NCBI GenBank assembly: GCA_963544615.1
Contig: CAUUGB010000019.1
Coordinates: forward strand, 1 to 16,735
Direction: 5' to 3'
Length of the DNA: 16,735 bases
Source of the DNA: CAUUGB01 sp963544615
GTDB taxonomy: Bacteria > Patescibacteriota > Microgenomatia > UBA1400 > PJMF01
The translations under genes and the position numbers were made by a program. The notes under the pieces were generated by a model. The model made no database searches. It had not been told where the DNA came from and was given only the letters and a program-made list of their open reading frames with translations. Positions 1 to 7,492 of the stretch are shown in pieces; the first letter of the stretch is position 1, and every line of letters starts with the position of its first letter.

Positions 1-117
1 GTGTTTATTTTCTTGTCTATGCTGAAATTGAAGACGTCTTCTTTCAGTATCATGATTTATTACCAGTGGTTTTAAGCGATAAAGAAGTTGCTGTCTGGGC
101 ATTACTTTTATTAATCC
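1..117 (-). CDS. Probable out-of-frame C-terminal continuation of the DUF4012 protein, cut by the window edge
   Basis: This minus-strand frame (codons starting at multiples of 3) is open from 117 to the left edge. It overlaps the annotated end of the DUF4012 gene in a different frame. From about position 93 it encodes a segment including 'QQLLYRLKPL' and then 'RRRLQFQHRQEN', which reads like the strand that follows the 'NxGxNK' motif in DUF4012 proteins. Its codons end mostly in A or T, like the rest of the window. The alternative is a new gene starting at ATG 53 inside an ATGA overlap ('MILKEDVF'), but that frame has many C/G-ending codons (GAC, GTC, TTC, AGC). I favour a one-base frameshift near 94. 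Whether it is biological or a sequencing error cannot be told here. Confidence 0.45.
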
Positions 118-913
118 CTACATTGCTCTCCACAAAATAAACCCGCTGACAGTCATGAGGCTGACTCATCTGGCCACTCCATCTCAAAATTTTCAGTATC
201 CGCTGATAAAGTGGATTAAGTGCATAAATTTGGATTTGCCGCTGTTGCAACTGTCTTAGTAAAAAAGAGGCTAACTTTAAGTAGGTGGAAATTTTTTTCT
301 GCCGTAAATCAGCTTGAAGCGCATTCCAAGCGGCTTGCAAAAAAACAGTTTTACTTTGCCGCTGAGGATTAAAAATCTCATGATCTTGGCGAGCTTGAGT
401 GGTAAAATTGTGCTCATCAAGAGTGGTAGCCACCCCGTTTATGTTCACGCTAAGAGCACCAAATTCAGCTAAATAATTAGTAATGAGGCGAGAATTAACG
501 GCCACAAGAAAATCAAAATTATCACTGCCAGCACTTTTGAGTAAAGATAAAATAGTTTGTGCTGAGGTAGGAAAATCTCGCTCCCAATTAGCATCCTGTA
601 AATGCAGCGCATTAACCCCACCGCTTAAATAGCGCCTCACGGCAACAGGAGCCGGAGGAAAAGTGCTAATTTGCCCATCCAGATGATAAACATCACTAAA
701 CTCTAAGTTAGTAAATTTAATACCTTGATGTTGGAGGGAAACTAGGGAACCAAAAAAGCCACCCGTAGCTCGCAGTTCATCACTATTTTGCAAAATTACC
801 ACACTCTGCCAAGAATGAAGAAATAAAAAAATTACCATGCCCAAGGCAACGGCAAACAACCCCAAACATCCCCCCAAAAGGATTTTAGCGATTGTCCTTA
901 ATATCTTCTTCAT
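50..913 (-). CDS. DUF4012-family membrane-anchored protein, probably frameshifted near its 3' end
   Basis: This protein has one N-terminal membrane segment (about residues 5-30 from ATG 913) and then an extracytoplasmic DUF4012 domain. Visible family signatures are 'LQNSDELRATGGFFGS', 'SDVYHLDGQ', 'DANWERDFPTSAQ' and near the end 'VESNVGINKSN'. The family function is not established. Members are abundant in CPR genomes and often lie near envelope genes. The copy is shorter than many members because the region between the membrane segment and the ELRxTGGF motif is nearly absent. ATG 913 gives a 29-bp overlap with the upstream cyclophilin gene. ATG 934 is possible, with GGGAG directly abutting it. 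The frame ends at a TGA at 52-50, but homology-like sequence continues in another frame, so the last 15 or so residues encoded here (from about position 94) are probably not native. Confidence 0.85.
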   Translation of the reverse strand: MKKILRTIAKILLGGCLGLFAVALGMVIFLFLHSWQSVVILQNSDELRATGGFFGSLVSLQHQGIKFTNLEFSDVYHLDGQISTFPPAPVAVRRYLSGGVNALHLQDANWERDFPTSAQTILSLLKSAGSDNFDFLVAVNSRLITNYLAEFGALSVNINGVATTLDEHNFTTQARQDHEIFNPQRQSKTVFLQAAWNALQADLRQKKISTYLKLASFLLRQLQQRQIQIYALNPLYQRILKILRWSGQMSQPHDCQRVYFVESNVGINKSNAQTATSLSLKTTGNKS

Positions 914-1682
914 AAGTAATCTGGATAATTTCATCTCCCAAACTCAGTTGAGCTAAAACTTCCCAACCAGCAGTCACCTGACCAAAAAGAGTGTATTTAC
1001 CATCAAGCTCTGGAGCAGCAGAGAGAGTAATAAAAAACTGGCTCCCACCGGAATGAGGATATTTACCCTCATAATTAAGGTTCGCTAAACCCAATGCTCC
1101 CACAGTAGCAAATGAGTGATCACCACCAACGCTAAACTCATCGCTAACCCGATAACCCGGGTAGCCAGTTCCCAAAGATAAAAGCTCTGCGGCACTTTGA
1201 GCATTTTTACTGGCTAGGTCGCCCATTTGCACTACAAATCCCGGCTCGTGGCGATGAATTTTACACTGATTATAAAACCCTTGCTGCGCTAAAGAGAGAA
1301 AGCTCCCTACTGCCAGTGGGGCACTCTGAGGATAAAGTTCAACTTGTAACTCGCCTTTGTTGGTAATAATTTTGACTTGATTGACTTTAGGAGCTTTGGC
1401 AAAAGCTGCCGCTGAGGCCACCGGTAAATACATTGCTGCTGGCACACTGGTGTCAGCTAACAAGCTGGTCATCGTGCCTTGCATTTGCCCATCACCTAAA
1501 TAAGTTAGCCTGCCTACTAAAGCTTGATGAGTATTGGCTGCTGGTGGTTCTTCTTGGGCACTCAAATGCTGTTGATAATTAATTACCCACCAAGAAAGAG
1601 TACTGAATAAATCAACAATTAACAAAAAGCCACCAATGATTAATATTACCCGTACAAAGGGATTTATTAAATACTTTTTCAT
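885..1682 (-). CDS. Membrane-anchored cyclophilin-type peptidyl-prolyl cis-trans isomerase
   Basis: This protein catalyses cis-trans isomerisation of Xaa-Pro bonds, and a cyclophilin domain fills residues about 102-260. The core motif 'HRHEPGFVVQMGD' (Arg145, Phe150, Gln153, numbered from GTG 1685) matches the catalytic FHRxxPGFxxQxGD of the family. 'GGSQFFIT' (Gln216, Phe218) and 'LDGKYTLFG' are also present. A hydrophobic segment at about 11-33 anchors it in the membrane with the enzyme outside. About 60 residues between the anchor and the domain are of unrecognised type. ATG 1682 is preferred, and the GTG three bases upstream would add one residue. The gene is divergent from the nucleotidyltransferase gene and is transcribed from a TTGACT/TACACT promoter within the 37-bp gap. 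It overlaps the DUF4012 gene downstream, so the two likely share a transcript. It may assist folding of exported proteins. Confidence 0.93.
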   Translation of the reverse strand: MKKYLINPFVRVILIIGGFLLIVDLFSTLSWWVINYQQHLSAQEEPPAANTHQALVGRLTYLGDGQMQGTMTSLLADTSVPAAMYLPVASAAAFAKAPKVNQVKIITNKGELQVELYPQSAPLAVGSFLSLAQQGFYNQCKIHRHEPGFVVQMGDLASKNAQSAAELLSLGTGYPGYRVSDEFSVGGDHSFATVGALGLANLNYEGKYPHSGGSQFFITLSAAPELDGKYTLFGQVTAGWEVLAQLSLGDEIIQITYEEDIKDNR

Positions 1683-1689
1683 CACAAAA

Positions 1690-1718
1690 AGTGTATCTTA
1701 TTGTGTTAAAATAGTCAA
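1690..1718 (-). promoter_or_regulatory. Promoter of the cyclophilin-DUF4012 operon
   Basis: On the minus strand a -35 box TTGACT (1718-1713) is separated by exactly 17 bp from a -10 box TACACT (1695-1690). The -10 box ends 7 nt before ATG 1682, so transcription should begin at or next to the start codon. The promoter overlaps the divergent -10 box of the nucleotidyltransferase gene (1707-1712), so the two directions may compete for RNA polymerase. Confidence 0.65.
1704..1712 (+). promoter_or_regulatory. Extended -10 promoter of the nucleotidyltransferase-flippase operon
   Basis: TGTTAAAAT fits the extended -10 form TGnTAtAAT and ends 7 nt before ATG 1720. No good -35 box is visible at 16-18 bp upstream, which is common for extended -10 promoters. 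The spacing predicts a leaderless mRNA. Confidence 0.55.
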
Positions 1719-1719
1719 T

Positions 1720-2631
1720 ATGAAAAAGACGCTTCTGATTATGGCAGCCGGCATGGGCAACCGCTATGGTGGGCTCAAACAAATAGATGTGGTAGGACCA
1801 AGCGGAGAGTATTTAATAGATTATGCTGTTTACGACGCCATCAAAGCTGGTTTTGATAAAGTTATTTTTGTGATTAGAAGAGAGTATGCCAGCGAATTCA
1901 AAAAACATTTTTCTGGACAAAAATTTAGAAACAAAATTAAAATTGACTATGCTTATCAAGACTTAAATGATTTACCCAATGGTTTTCGTCTCCACCCCAA
2001 GCGCCGCAAACCTTGGGGCACCGGTCACGCCATTTTAGCTGCCAGAAATTTTATTAAAGAACCTTTTGCTGTTATTAGTGCTGATGACTTTTATGGTCTT
2101 AAAGCTTATAAGTTGCTGGCAGATTTTTTTAGTCATTTAGCTAAAGATAGCCATAATCAATATGCTATGGTTGGTTATCAACTGGGCAATACCCTTTCTC
2201 CTCATGGCTGGGTGGCTAGAGGCATTTGTAAAGTAAATAGTCAAAACTATTTAACTTCTATTCACGAACACACCAAAATTGGTTGGGTAAATAAACAAAT
2301 TGTCAGTCGTGATAAGCACCACAGCGACCACCTCTTAGACGCTAACAGACTAGTTTCCATGGTCATGTTTGGTTTTACTCCCGATATTTTTTTACATTTA
2401 CAAAAATCTTTTAAAGAATTTTTGACTCAATTTCAAGATGATTTAGACAGAGAATTTTTTACTCCTAATGTGGTCAATCAATTAATCCAAAGTCAGCAAG
2501 CAACCATGAAAGTGCTTCCCACCGATAGTCATTGGTTTGGAATGACTTATGCTTTGGACAAAAAACAAACCATTAGTGAAATTAAAAAATTGATTGACAA
2601 ACAAGTTTATCCACAAAATTTGTGGATTTAG
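1720..2631 (+). CDS. NTP_transferase-family (sugar-phosphate) nucleotidyltransferase
   Basis: This is a 303-residue cytoplasmic nucleotidyltransferase of the Rossmann-like NTP_transferase fold. The N-terminal nucleotide-binding loop reads 'LIMAAGMGNRYGGLKQID', followed by 'GTGHAI' and by 'ISADDFYG', whose Asp pair is expected to bind the metal. Close relatives are usually annotated only as nucleotidyltransferases, and the sugar substrate cannot be read from the sequence. An NDP-sugar precursor for the neighbouring glycosyltransferases is the likely product. The frame is open further upstream to 1636, but ATG 1720 is chosen because it starts exactly at the family's first beta strand and lies 7 nt after an extended -10 box. 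The flippase gene follows after 12 bp on the same strand. Confidence 0.88.
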   Translation: MKKTLLIMAAGMGNRYGGLKQIDVVGPSGEYLIDYAVYDAIKAGFDKVIFVIRREYASEFKKHFSGQKFRNKIKIDYAYQDLNDLPNGFRLHPKRRKPWGTGHAILAARNFIKEPFAVISADDFYGLKAYKLLADFFSHLAKDSHNQYAMVGYQLGNTLSPHGWVARGICKVNSQNYLTSIHEHTKIGWVNKQIVSRDKHHSDHLLDANRLVSMVMFGFTPDIFLHLQKSFKEFLTQFQDDLDREFFTPNVVNQLIQSQQATMKVLPTDSHWFGMTYALDKKQTISEIKKLIDKQVYPQNLWI

Positions 2632-2643
2632 ATAAAAACTTAG

Positions 2644-3870
2644 GTGCTAAAGACATTACTGAAAAAATCCTCCCTGTATTTTGTGACTTTAGTCATTGGT
2701 AAATTTTTAACTGCTGGTTTTTTTTTGATTTTGGCACGCAAAATTGCTTCTGCTGAATATTTTGGTTTAATTACTTTTTTTGTCACCATGGTGCAACTGC
2801 TCAATGGCATTGCTGATTTTGGGCTAAAAAATTGGTATCAAAAACAAATTGCCCTCACTCCTGCAAAATCGCTCCTTAAGGGTTTACTTAAATGGCGCTT
2901 ACTGTTTTTTGCCCTCACTGCTGTAGTGCTGGTGGTGTTGCAAACAGTTTTTACTTTAATGACTTCGGGGTTTGTGGCGCTGCTACTAGCTCTAGCCCTA
3001 GAAGCTGGCATTAGTGTTGCCGACGGCTACTATCTCTCTTGTCAACAAAGCTTAAAATTAGGCTGGAAGCTAATTGGTCGCAATTTGCTGCTGTTACCGG
3101 TGCTGTTTTTTATCAATCAAGCTGCTGACTATCAACTTTTTTATTTAGCGTATAATTTTTCTCTGCTGCTAACCTTTTTAGGTTATTTCCCTTGGCAAGC
3201 TATGTCTCAATCATCTTGCTCCTATAAAAAACTGCCCAACATCAGCTCGGCGGTGCCTTTTGCTCTCATTGATAGTTTGGGCATGCTTTACAATCGCCTC
3301 GACCACCTCTTAATTAAAAACATTCTTGGTCCTGCTGCCTTAGGAAGTTTTGGGATAGCATATCGCTACCTTGACGCAGTTAACCTTCTACCTCAAGCAC
3401 TCTTTCACAATTTATTTCCTTTAGCCGCTAAAAAAGAAGGTATTGGTAAAAATCAATTAAAAAAATTAACTTTGATGATGTTAGCCATAGGACTAGGAGT
3501 TGGCGGCAGTCTATATTTTGCTAGTCCGCTACTGACCACTTGGATTTTAGGAGCCGAATATGCCTTAAGCGAGAAAGTTCTCCAGCAACTTACCATTATT
3601 GTGGTGCTATTTTTCTTTAATGCGCCACTTAACACCATTATTCAAAGCAGCCACTACTTAAAATTTTATGTCCCCTATTTAACCCTAGCTACCCTAATTA
3701 ATTTACTAAGTAATGTGCTGCTGCTGCCTCGCTATAATTTATTCGGGGCAGTGATGGCAATGTTGATTAGCGAAATATCTTTGGTATTTATCAACCTTAA
3801 GTTTATTTATTTAATTTACCATCCATGCCAAAATTATGCTCCCAAAGATCCAAATAAAGTAGGGTCGTAA
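2644..3870 (+). CDS. Wzx/PST-type polysaccharide flippase
   Basis: This 408-residue integral membrane protein has about twelve hydrophobic segments and the MOP-superfamily layout of oligosaccharide flippases. The N-terminal pattern 'SLYFVTLVIGKFLTAGFF' and 'ARKIASAEYFGLITFF' matches the (Y/F)GxxxFxxxxxxL region typical of Wzx proteins. 'LGPAALGSFGIAYRYLD' in the middle is the equivalent element of the second half. It would move lipid-linked repeat units across the membrane. The start is GTG 2644, since an in-frame TAG lies directly before it (2641-2643). It is co-transcribed with the nucleotidyltransferase gene 12 bp upstream. Its 3' end runs 68 bp into the oppositely oriented polymerase-like gene, and no terminator hairpin is visible there. 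Confidence 0.88.
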   Translation: MLKTLLKKSSLYFVTLVIGKFLTAGFFLILARKIASAEYFGLITFFVTMVQLLNGIADFGLKNWYQKQIALTPAKSLLKGLLKWRLLFFALTAVVLVVLQTVFTLMTSGFVALLLALALEAGISVADGYYLSCQQSLKLGWKLIGRNLLLLPVLFFINQAADYQLFYLAYNFSLLLTFLGYFPWQAMSQSSCSYKKLPNISSAVPFALIDSLGMLYNRLDHLLIKNILGPAALGSFGIAYRYLDAVNLLPQALFHNLFPLAAKKEGIGKNQLKKLTLMMLAIGLGVGGSLYFASPLLTTWILGAEYALSEKVLQQLTIIVVLFFFNAPLNTIIQSSHYLKFYVPYLTLATLINLLSNVLLLPRYNLFGAVMAMLISEISLVFINLKFIYLIYHPCQNYAPKDPNKVGS

Positions 3871-5086
3871 AAGTTAGCAGTACTAAGGGTTGAAAAACTA
3901 CCTGATTAAATTGAGCATTAACCAATAAACAAAGGGTGTAAAAAAAAGCTGCTCGAGCAACTCGCCAACAATAAAATAAAAATTTGCCTATGTAAAAAAT
4001 TATTATCAATGTCAGCGGTATCCCAAAAAAACTTATTAATAAAATTAACAAGTTGTCACTAAAATTAGCAGTTTGATGAACTATCACTGGAGTGTTGGCG
4101 GGAGGGCGAATAAACTGCTTGCTCACCAACCGTTCACCATGAACTCCCTCTGCGGCAGCCACAAATAAGCCACGCCCAAGCAAATAATCTTTTAAGGATA
4201 AATCTTGCCATTGCGCTTTAGCTGACTGGAAGCGAATAATCACCGAGTGAGTGCGCCATAAAGAGTTGGTAAGATGTTGCTGGCTAATTGGCAATAACCA
4301 GCTACCACCTAAAATTACTCCCAAAACAAACATCAGCACATACAGTGGTCGCCAGAATTTTTTTAACCACAGCAAATTACTCCCACCAAAAAAAATCATT
4401 GCTACCAATAAAGCTAAATAATTAGCCCGAGAAAAAGTTAAACCCACTGCTAGTAGCGCTACCCCGCTAATTAAGTAGCACCAACTAGCAAACTGCTTGA
4501 GTGAAAAAAAATAAATACTGACAAAAATTAGCACCAAACCACAAAAAGCAGGGTCAAACCAAGTACCCACCATTCTACCTAAATGATCATCCCAACCTAA
4601 ATATCCTAAAAAAGTTAAATCAGGCATAAAAATATATTGCGCATAAGACACTAAAACAAAAAGTAATAAAAAACTGGTCATAATTTGTTTTTTTTGTTTT
4701 AAAGTGAAAAATTGCTCCCGGCAAAACAACCACCCAAACAAAATATAAGCGAGTGAGCGTAGCAAATACAGCCAGGCCACCAGCACTCTATCAAGTGGCT
4801 GACACAGCCAAGCGGTAATAATTACGATGGTAAAAAAAAGAGCTAATAATTTGCCCCTGCAGGTGATTTTATTGTTTACCCAAGCAACTACTTGGCTCAA
4901 ATAACCGCTCAGTTGAGGCAAATTAATCAGTAAAAGCAAACCAATAAAAACATCATGAGCATAAAAAGAAATTTTGCCAGTTAGCTGATAATGCTGCAAA
5001 TGGCCTAAAAGTAGGCATGCCCAAACTGCCAAACATAAACAGCGTGAACAAAATCTAGCTAGTTTAGCTATCTTAAAAGTAGTCAT
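3803..5086 (-). CDS. O-antigen polymerase/ligase-like membrane protein (Wzy/WaaL superfamily)
   Basis: This 427-residue protein has about ten or more hydrophobic segments and one long polar loop at about residues 270-340, the layout of the Wzy_C/O-antigen ligase superfamily. 'LTFSRANYLALL' (about 216-227) corresponds to the SR-containing motif of the family. The large loop ends with 'RPPANTPVIVHQ', and then 'DNLLILLISFFGIP' resembles the HNxxLxxxxxxGxxG region. It probably polymerises lipid-linked repeat units outside the membrane, and a ligase role cannot be excluded. It is the last gene of the minus-strand glycan operon. Its ATG (5086-5084) overlaps the TGA of the glycosyltransferase before it in an ATGA, so translation is likely coupled. 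The last 22 or so codons lie opposite the end of the flippase gene. Confidence 0.8.
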   Translation of the reverse strand: MTTFKIAKLARFCSRCLCLAVWACLLLGHLQHYQLTGKISFYAHDVFIGLLLLINLPQLSGYLSQVVAWVNNKITCRGKLLALFFTIVIITAWLCQPLDRVLVAWLYLLRSLAYILFGWLFCREQFFTLKQKKQIMTSFLLLFVLVSYAQYIFMPDLTFLGYLGWDDHLGRMVGTWFDPAFCGLVLIFVSIYFFSLKQFASWCYLISGVALLAVGLTFSRANYLALLVAMIFFGGSNLLWLKKFWRPLYVLMFVLGVILGGSWLLPISQQHLTNSLWRTHSVIIRFQSAKAQWQDLSLKDYLLGRGLFVAAAEGVHGERLVSKQFIRPPANTPVIVHQTANFSDNLLILLISFFGIPLTLIIIFYIGKFLFYCWRVARAAFFYTLCLLVNAQFNQVVFQPLVLLTFTTLLYLDLWEHNFGMDGKLNK

Positions 5087-6258
5087 GTTTTCCTTAAACT
5101 AGCACGGCAAGATGCAAGGGTGGTGGCTACCGTGTGCTGCCAAGTATGTTGGGCAATATGCGCCTTCATGAGGCGCTGATAAACCGCTAATTGCTCTTTT
5201 TTTAAGGCAATAACTTTCGCCATTGCGGTGGTGATTGCTGCTACTTGATAAGGATTAAATCTAGCTACTGCCGCTTTGCCAATAGCTTCATCACTGGAGC
5301 CAAAATTACTGGCAATAACTGGGGTACCACAAGCATATGCTTCCATGGGTGGCATACAAAATCCTTCATACAAAGAAGCAAAAACTAAGGCTTTAGCACC
5401 CGTTAAAAGAGTGGGAATATCTTGATGAGCAATCTTACCCAATAATAATTTCACTGGCAAACCATCTTTTTGAGCTTTGGCAATATCTTGTAAAATTTTC
5501 TGATGATGCCAAGCATTATCTCCCACCAAAAGTAAATTGTATTGCTTGATAACACTGTTATCTAACTGACGGTAAGCGGCAATAATTCGTCGTAAATTTT
5601 TTTTAGGTTCAATATTACCTAGGACCAGTAAATATGGCTTACTACCTAAATGGTATTTGCGGCGTAACTGGCTGACTTGTTTTTGGCTACGAGGATAAAA
5701 ATGAGTACTATCTACAGCAGGAGAAGTCACTACTACCCGAGATTGCTTAATACCATAAAACTGAGGAAACCCTAGGCGGGTATATGCTGCCACTGCAAAA
5801 ATTTGCCGGCTGTGGCGCAAATAATAACCCAAACTCCAACGAAGGCGTGTGCGCAATTTAAAACTAACCGCTTGCGGATATTGCAGATAAGTGTGATCGT
5901 GGATAACCAGAGCATAAGGATTAAACATCACTGGGAAAAAAGTATAACTGGGAAAATAATAATAACCCCTCCCAAAAAAACAATCAAATGGCAAAGGTAA
6001 ACAAAGCATCGAAAGCGCTTTAATCACTCCTAAAGGCAAATAATTTGTTTTCAAAGCGCGATAGTTTTTAAGTCCTAAATTAGCAATGGTACGCTCACCA
6101 GAGCGCTTAATTAACAAATCATAACTAAAATCACCCTGACGAGCTTGAGCGTCTAGTTCCCGAAGAAAAAAAAGAGTAAAATTTTCTACTCCGGAATAAT
6201 GAGAATTAAATAAGCAGGAAGCGTCAATAATCAAATGTAGTTTTTTACGCTTTTTCAT
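5083..6258 (-). CDS. GT4-family glycosyltransferase
   Basis: This is a GT-B fold retaining glycosyltransferase of 391 residues. The C-terminal donor-binding half contains 'LGNIEPKKNL' (Lys219/Lys220) and the E-x7-E motif 'EGFCMPPME' (Glu298, Glu306), followed by 'CGTPVIAS'. The N-terminal acceptor half starts with 'LIIDASCLFNSHYSGVENF', a pattern common in mannosyl- or rhamnosyltransferases of polysaccharide loci. The sugar is not determinable. I chose ATG 6258 ('MKKRKKLHL') because it begins at the first beta strand and overlaps the preceding gene by only 14 bp. An ATG at 6285 would add nine residues with no Shine-Dalgarno site. The gene sits between another GT4 and the polymerase in a fully overlapping operon. 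Confidence 0.9.
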   Translation of the reverse strand: MKKRKKLHLIIDASCLFNSHYSGVENFTLFFLRELDAQARQGDFSYDLLIKRSGERTIANLGLKNYRALKTNYLPLGVIKALSMLCLPLPFDCFFGRGYYYFPSYTFFPVMFNPYALVIHDHTYLQYPQAVSFKLRTRLRWSLGYYLRHSRQIFAVAAYTRLGFPQFYGIKQSRVVVTSPAVDSTHFYPRSQKQVSQLRRKYHLGSKPYLLVLGNIEPKKNLRRIIAAYRQLDNSVIKQYNLLLVGDNAWHHQKILQDIAKAQKDGLPVKLLLGKIAHQDIPTLLTGAKALVFASLYEGFCMPPMEAYACGTPVIASNFGSSDEAIGKAAVARFNPYQVAAITTAMAKVIALKKEQLAVYQRLMKAHIAQHTWQHTVATTLASCRASLRKT

Positions 6259-7492
6259 CCTGGCTTTCCACTTGTTGATAAACATTAATTAAATTAGTAA
6301 AAAAAATGTCACTACTATTTTTTGACCAAGTTGCCAAGCAGTGATGAGAAAAAGCTGCCAAACGTTCTGGATGAGACAAAAGCTGTTGCACTCTCAAAAC
6401 AAAAGCTGCCTCGTCACCCGGTGGCACTAAATAACCATGATAGTTATCTTTTACCAAAGCAGGTAAATTACCCACCTTACTACCCACCACCACCACACCA
6501 CTTTGCAATGCTTCTAAAACTGCGCGGCCAAAAGGCTCCACAATCAAAGTGGGGAAAACGAAAATATCACTTGCCCACAATAATTGTTGTAGTTGTGGCC
6601 GATTTAATTGACCACAAAGAATTATGTTTTTTAGCTGATACTTTTGACATTGATTTTTTAAGTATGTTTGCCATTTGCCACTACCAGCAACAAAAATTTT
6701 AGCGGCCTTTTTGTTTAAACTGCGCGCTAAAGCTACTAGCGTTTTCATCCCCCGATGCTCAACTAAGCTACCAGCAAACAAAATTACTTTCTCTTGTTTT
6801 AATTGATAGTGCATTTTCAGCTGCGATTTAGCCGCAGCGCGTTGCCTTTTTTGAGGAGTTGGCTCCAAATTAACCTCATCCATCACCTTCATTGGTGCTT
6901 TGATTTGCAGTTGTCGCCAAACTCTAGATACAGTTTGACTAACTGGCAAAAAAAAGTCAGCAGCAGCAAATAGCTGCAGTCGAGTGTTAAAATAAGCAAT
7001 TTTATGCTTTTGCCAAAAATAACGCAGCCAAGATAAAGGAGAAAATAAACGCCAACAAACTGGAGTAAATAAAAGCGGCTGGCGACGAAAATTATGTTGT
7101 TCGTCGGTAACTTTAAGCATCCCATCTAAAGAGCAAAACCAAAAATCACGGATATCAATGATCACTGGAAGATGACATTTTTTTGCTGCTAAAATTCCAG
7201 CGCGAGCGCAAAAGCGCAAATCACAAATATGCAGTAAATCAATATGATACTTTTTAATTGTAAATTGCAACCACCAAGCAAGCACTGCATCGCGCCAATA
7301 TAAATTAGGCAAAAAACGAATGAAAGGTAGACGCAGCCACTGGCAGTCACTAGCAATTGCCTCACTGCTAGCAAGCAAAACCTGATAATTTCGCTGCCGT
7401 AATCCTTGAGCAATGGTTGCTAAACCACTCACGGTACCACCACCATGGCGACTGCCAAAATAACTTAGCAAAAGAATTTTTTTCTTACTCAT
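6245..7492 (-). CDS. GT4-family glycosyltransferase
   Basis: This 415-residue retaining glycosyltransferase has both GT-B halves. The N-terminal glycine loop 'GSRHGGGTVSGLA' follows the first strand. The C-terminal half has 'LFAGSLVEHRGMKTLV' (Arg247), 'VAGSGKW' and the E-x7-E motif 'EPFGRAVLE' (Glu319, Glu327), then 'GSKVGNLPALV'. It acts at the cytoplasmic face of the membrane on a lipid-linked acceptor, and the donor sugar is unknown. Its start ATG at 7492 overlaps the stop of the GT2 gene in an 8-bp ATGAGTAA arrangement. Its own stop overlaps the following GT4 by 14 bp. The tight overlaps imply a single polycistronic message read by coupled translation. Confidence 0.9.
   Translation of the reverse strand: MSKKKILLLSYFGSRHGGGTVSGLATIAQGLRQRNYQVLLASSEAIASDCQWLRLPFIRFLPNLYWRDAVLAWWLQFTIKKYHIDLLHICDLRFCARAGILAAKKCHLPVIIDIRDFWFCSLDGMLKVTDEQHNFRRQPLLFTPVCWRLFSPLSWLRYFWQKHKIAYFNTRLQLFAAADFFLPVSQTVSRVWRQLQIKAPMKVMDEVNLEPTPQKRQRAAAKSQLKMHYQLKQEKVILFAGSLVEHRGMKTLVALARSLNKKAAKIFVAGSGKWQTYLKNQCQKYQLKNIILCGQLNRPQLQQLLWASDIFVFPTLIVEPFGRAVLEALQSGVVVVGSKVGNLPALVKDNYHGYLVPPGDEAAFVLRVQQLLSHPERLAAFSHHCLATWSKNSSDIFFTNLINVYQQVESQDEKA

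Noticed and set aside
50..5085. TGA recoded as glycine (code 25, as in some CPR lineages)
   Set aside because: TGA ends the GT4 gene at 5085-5083 exactly at an ATGA overlap, and the recognised genes contain no in-frame TGA at conserved glycines.
6322..6702. 126-codon plus-strand open frame
   Set aside because: It is antisense to the E-x7-E half of a clear GT4 gene and has no family features.
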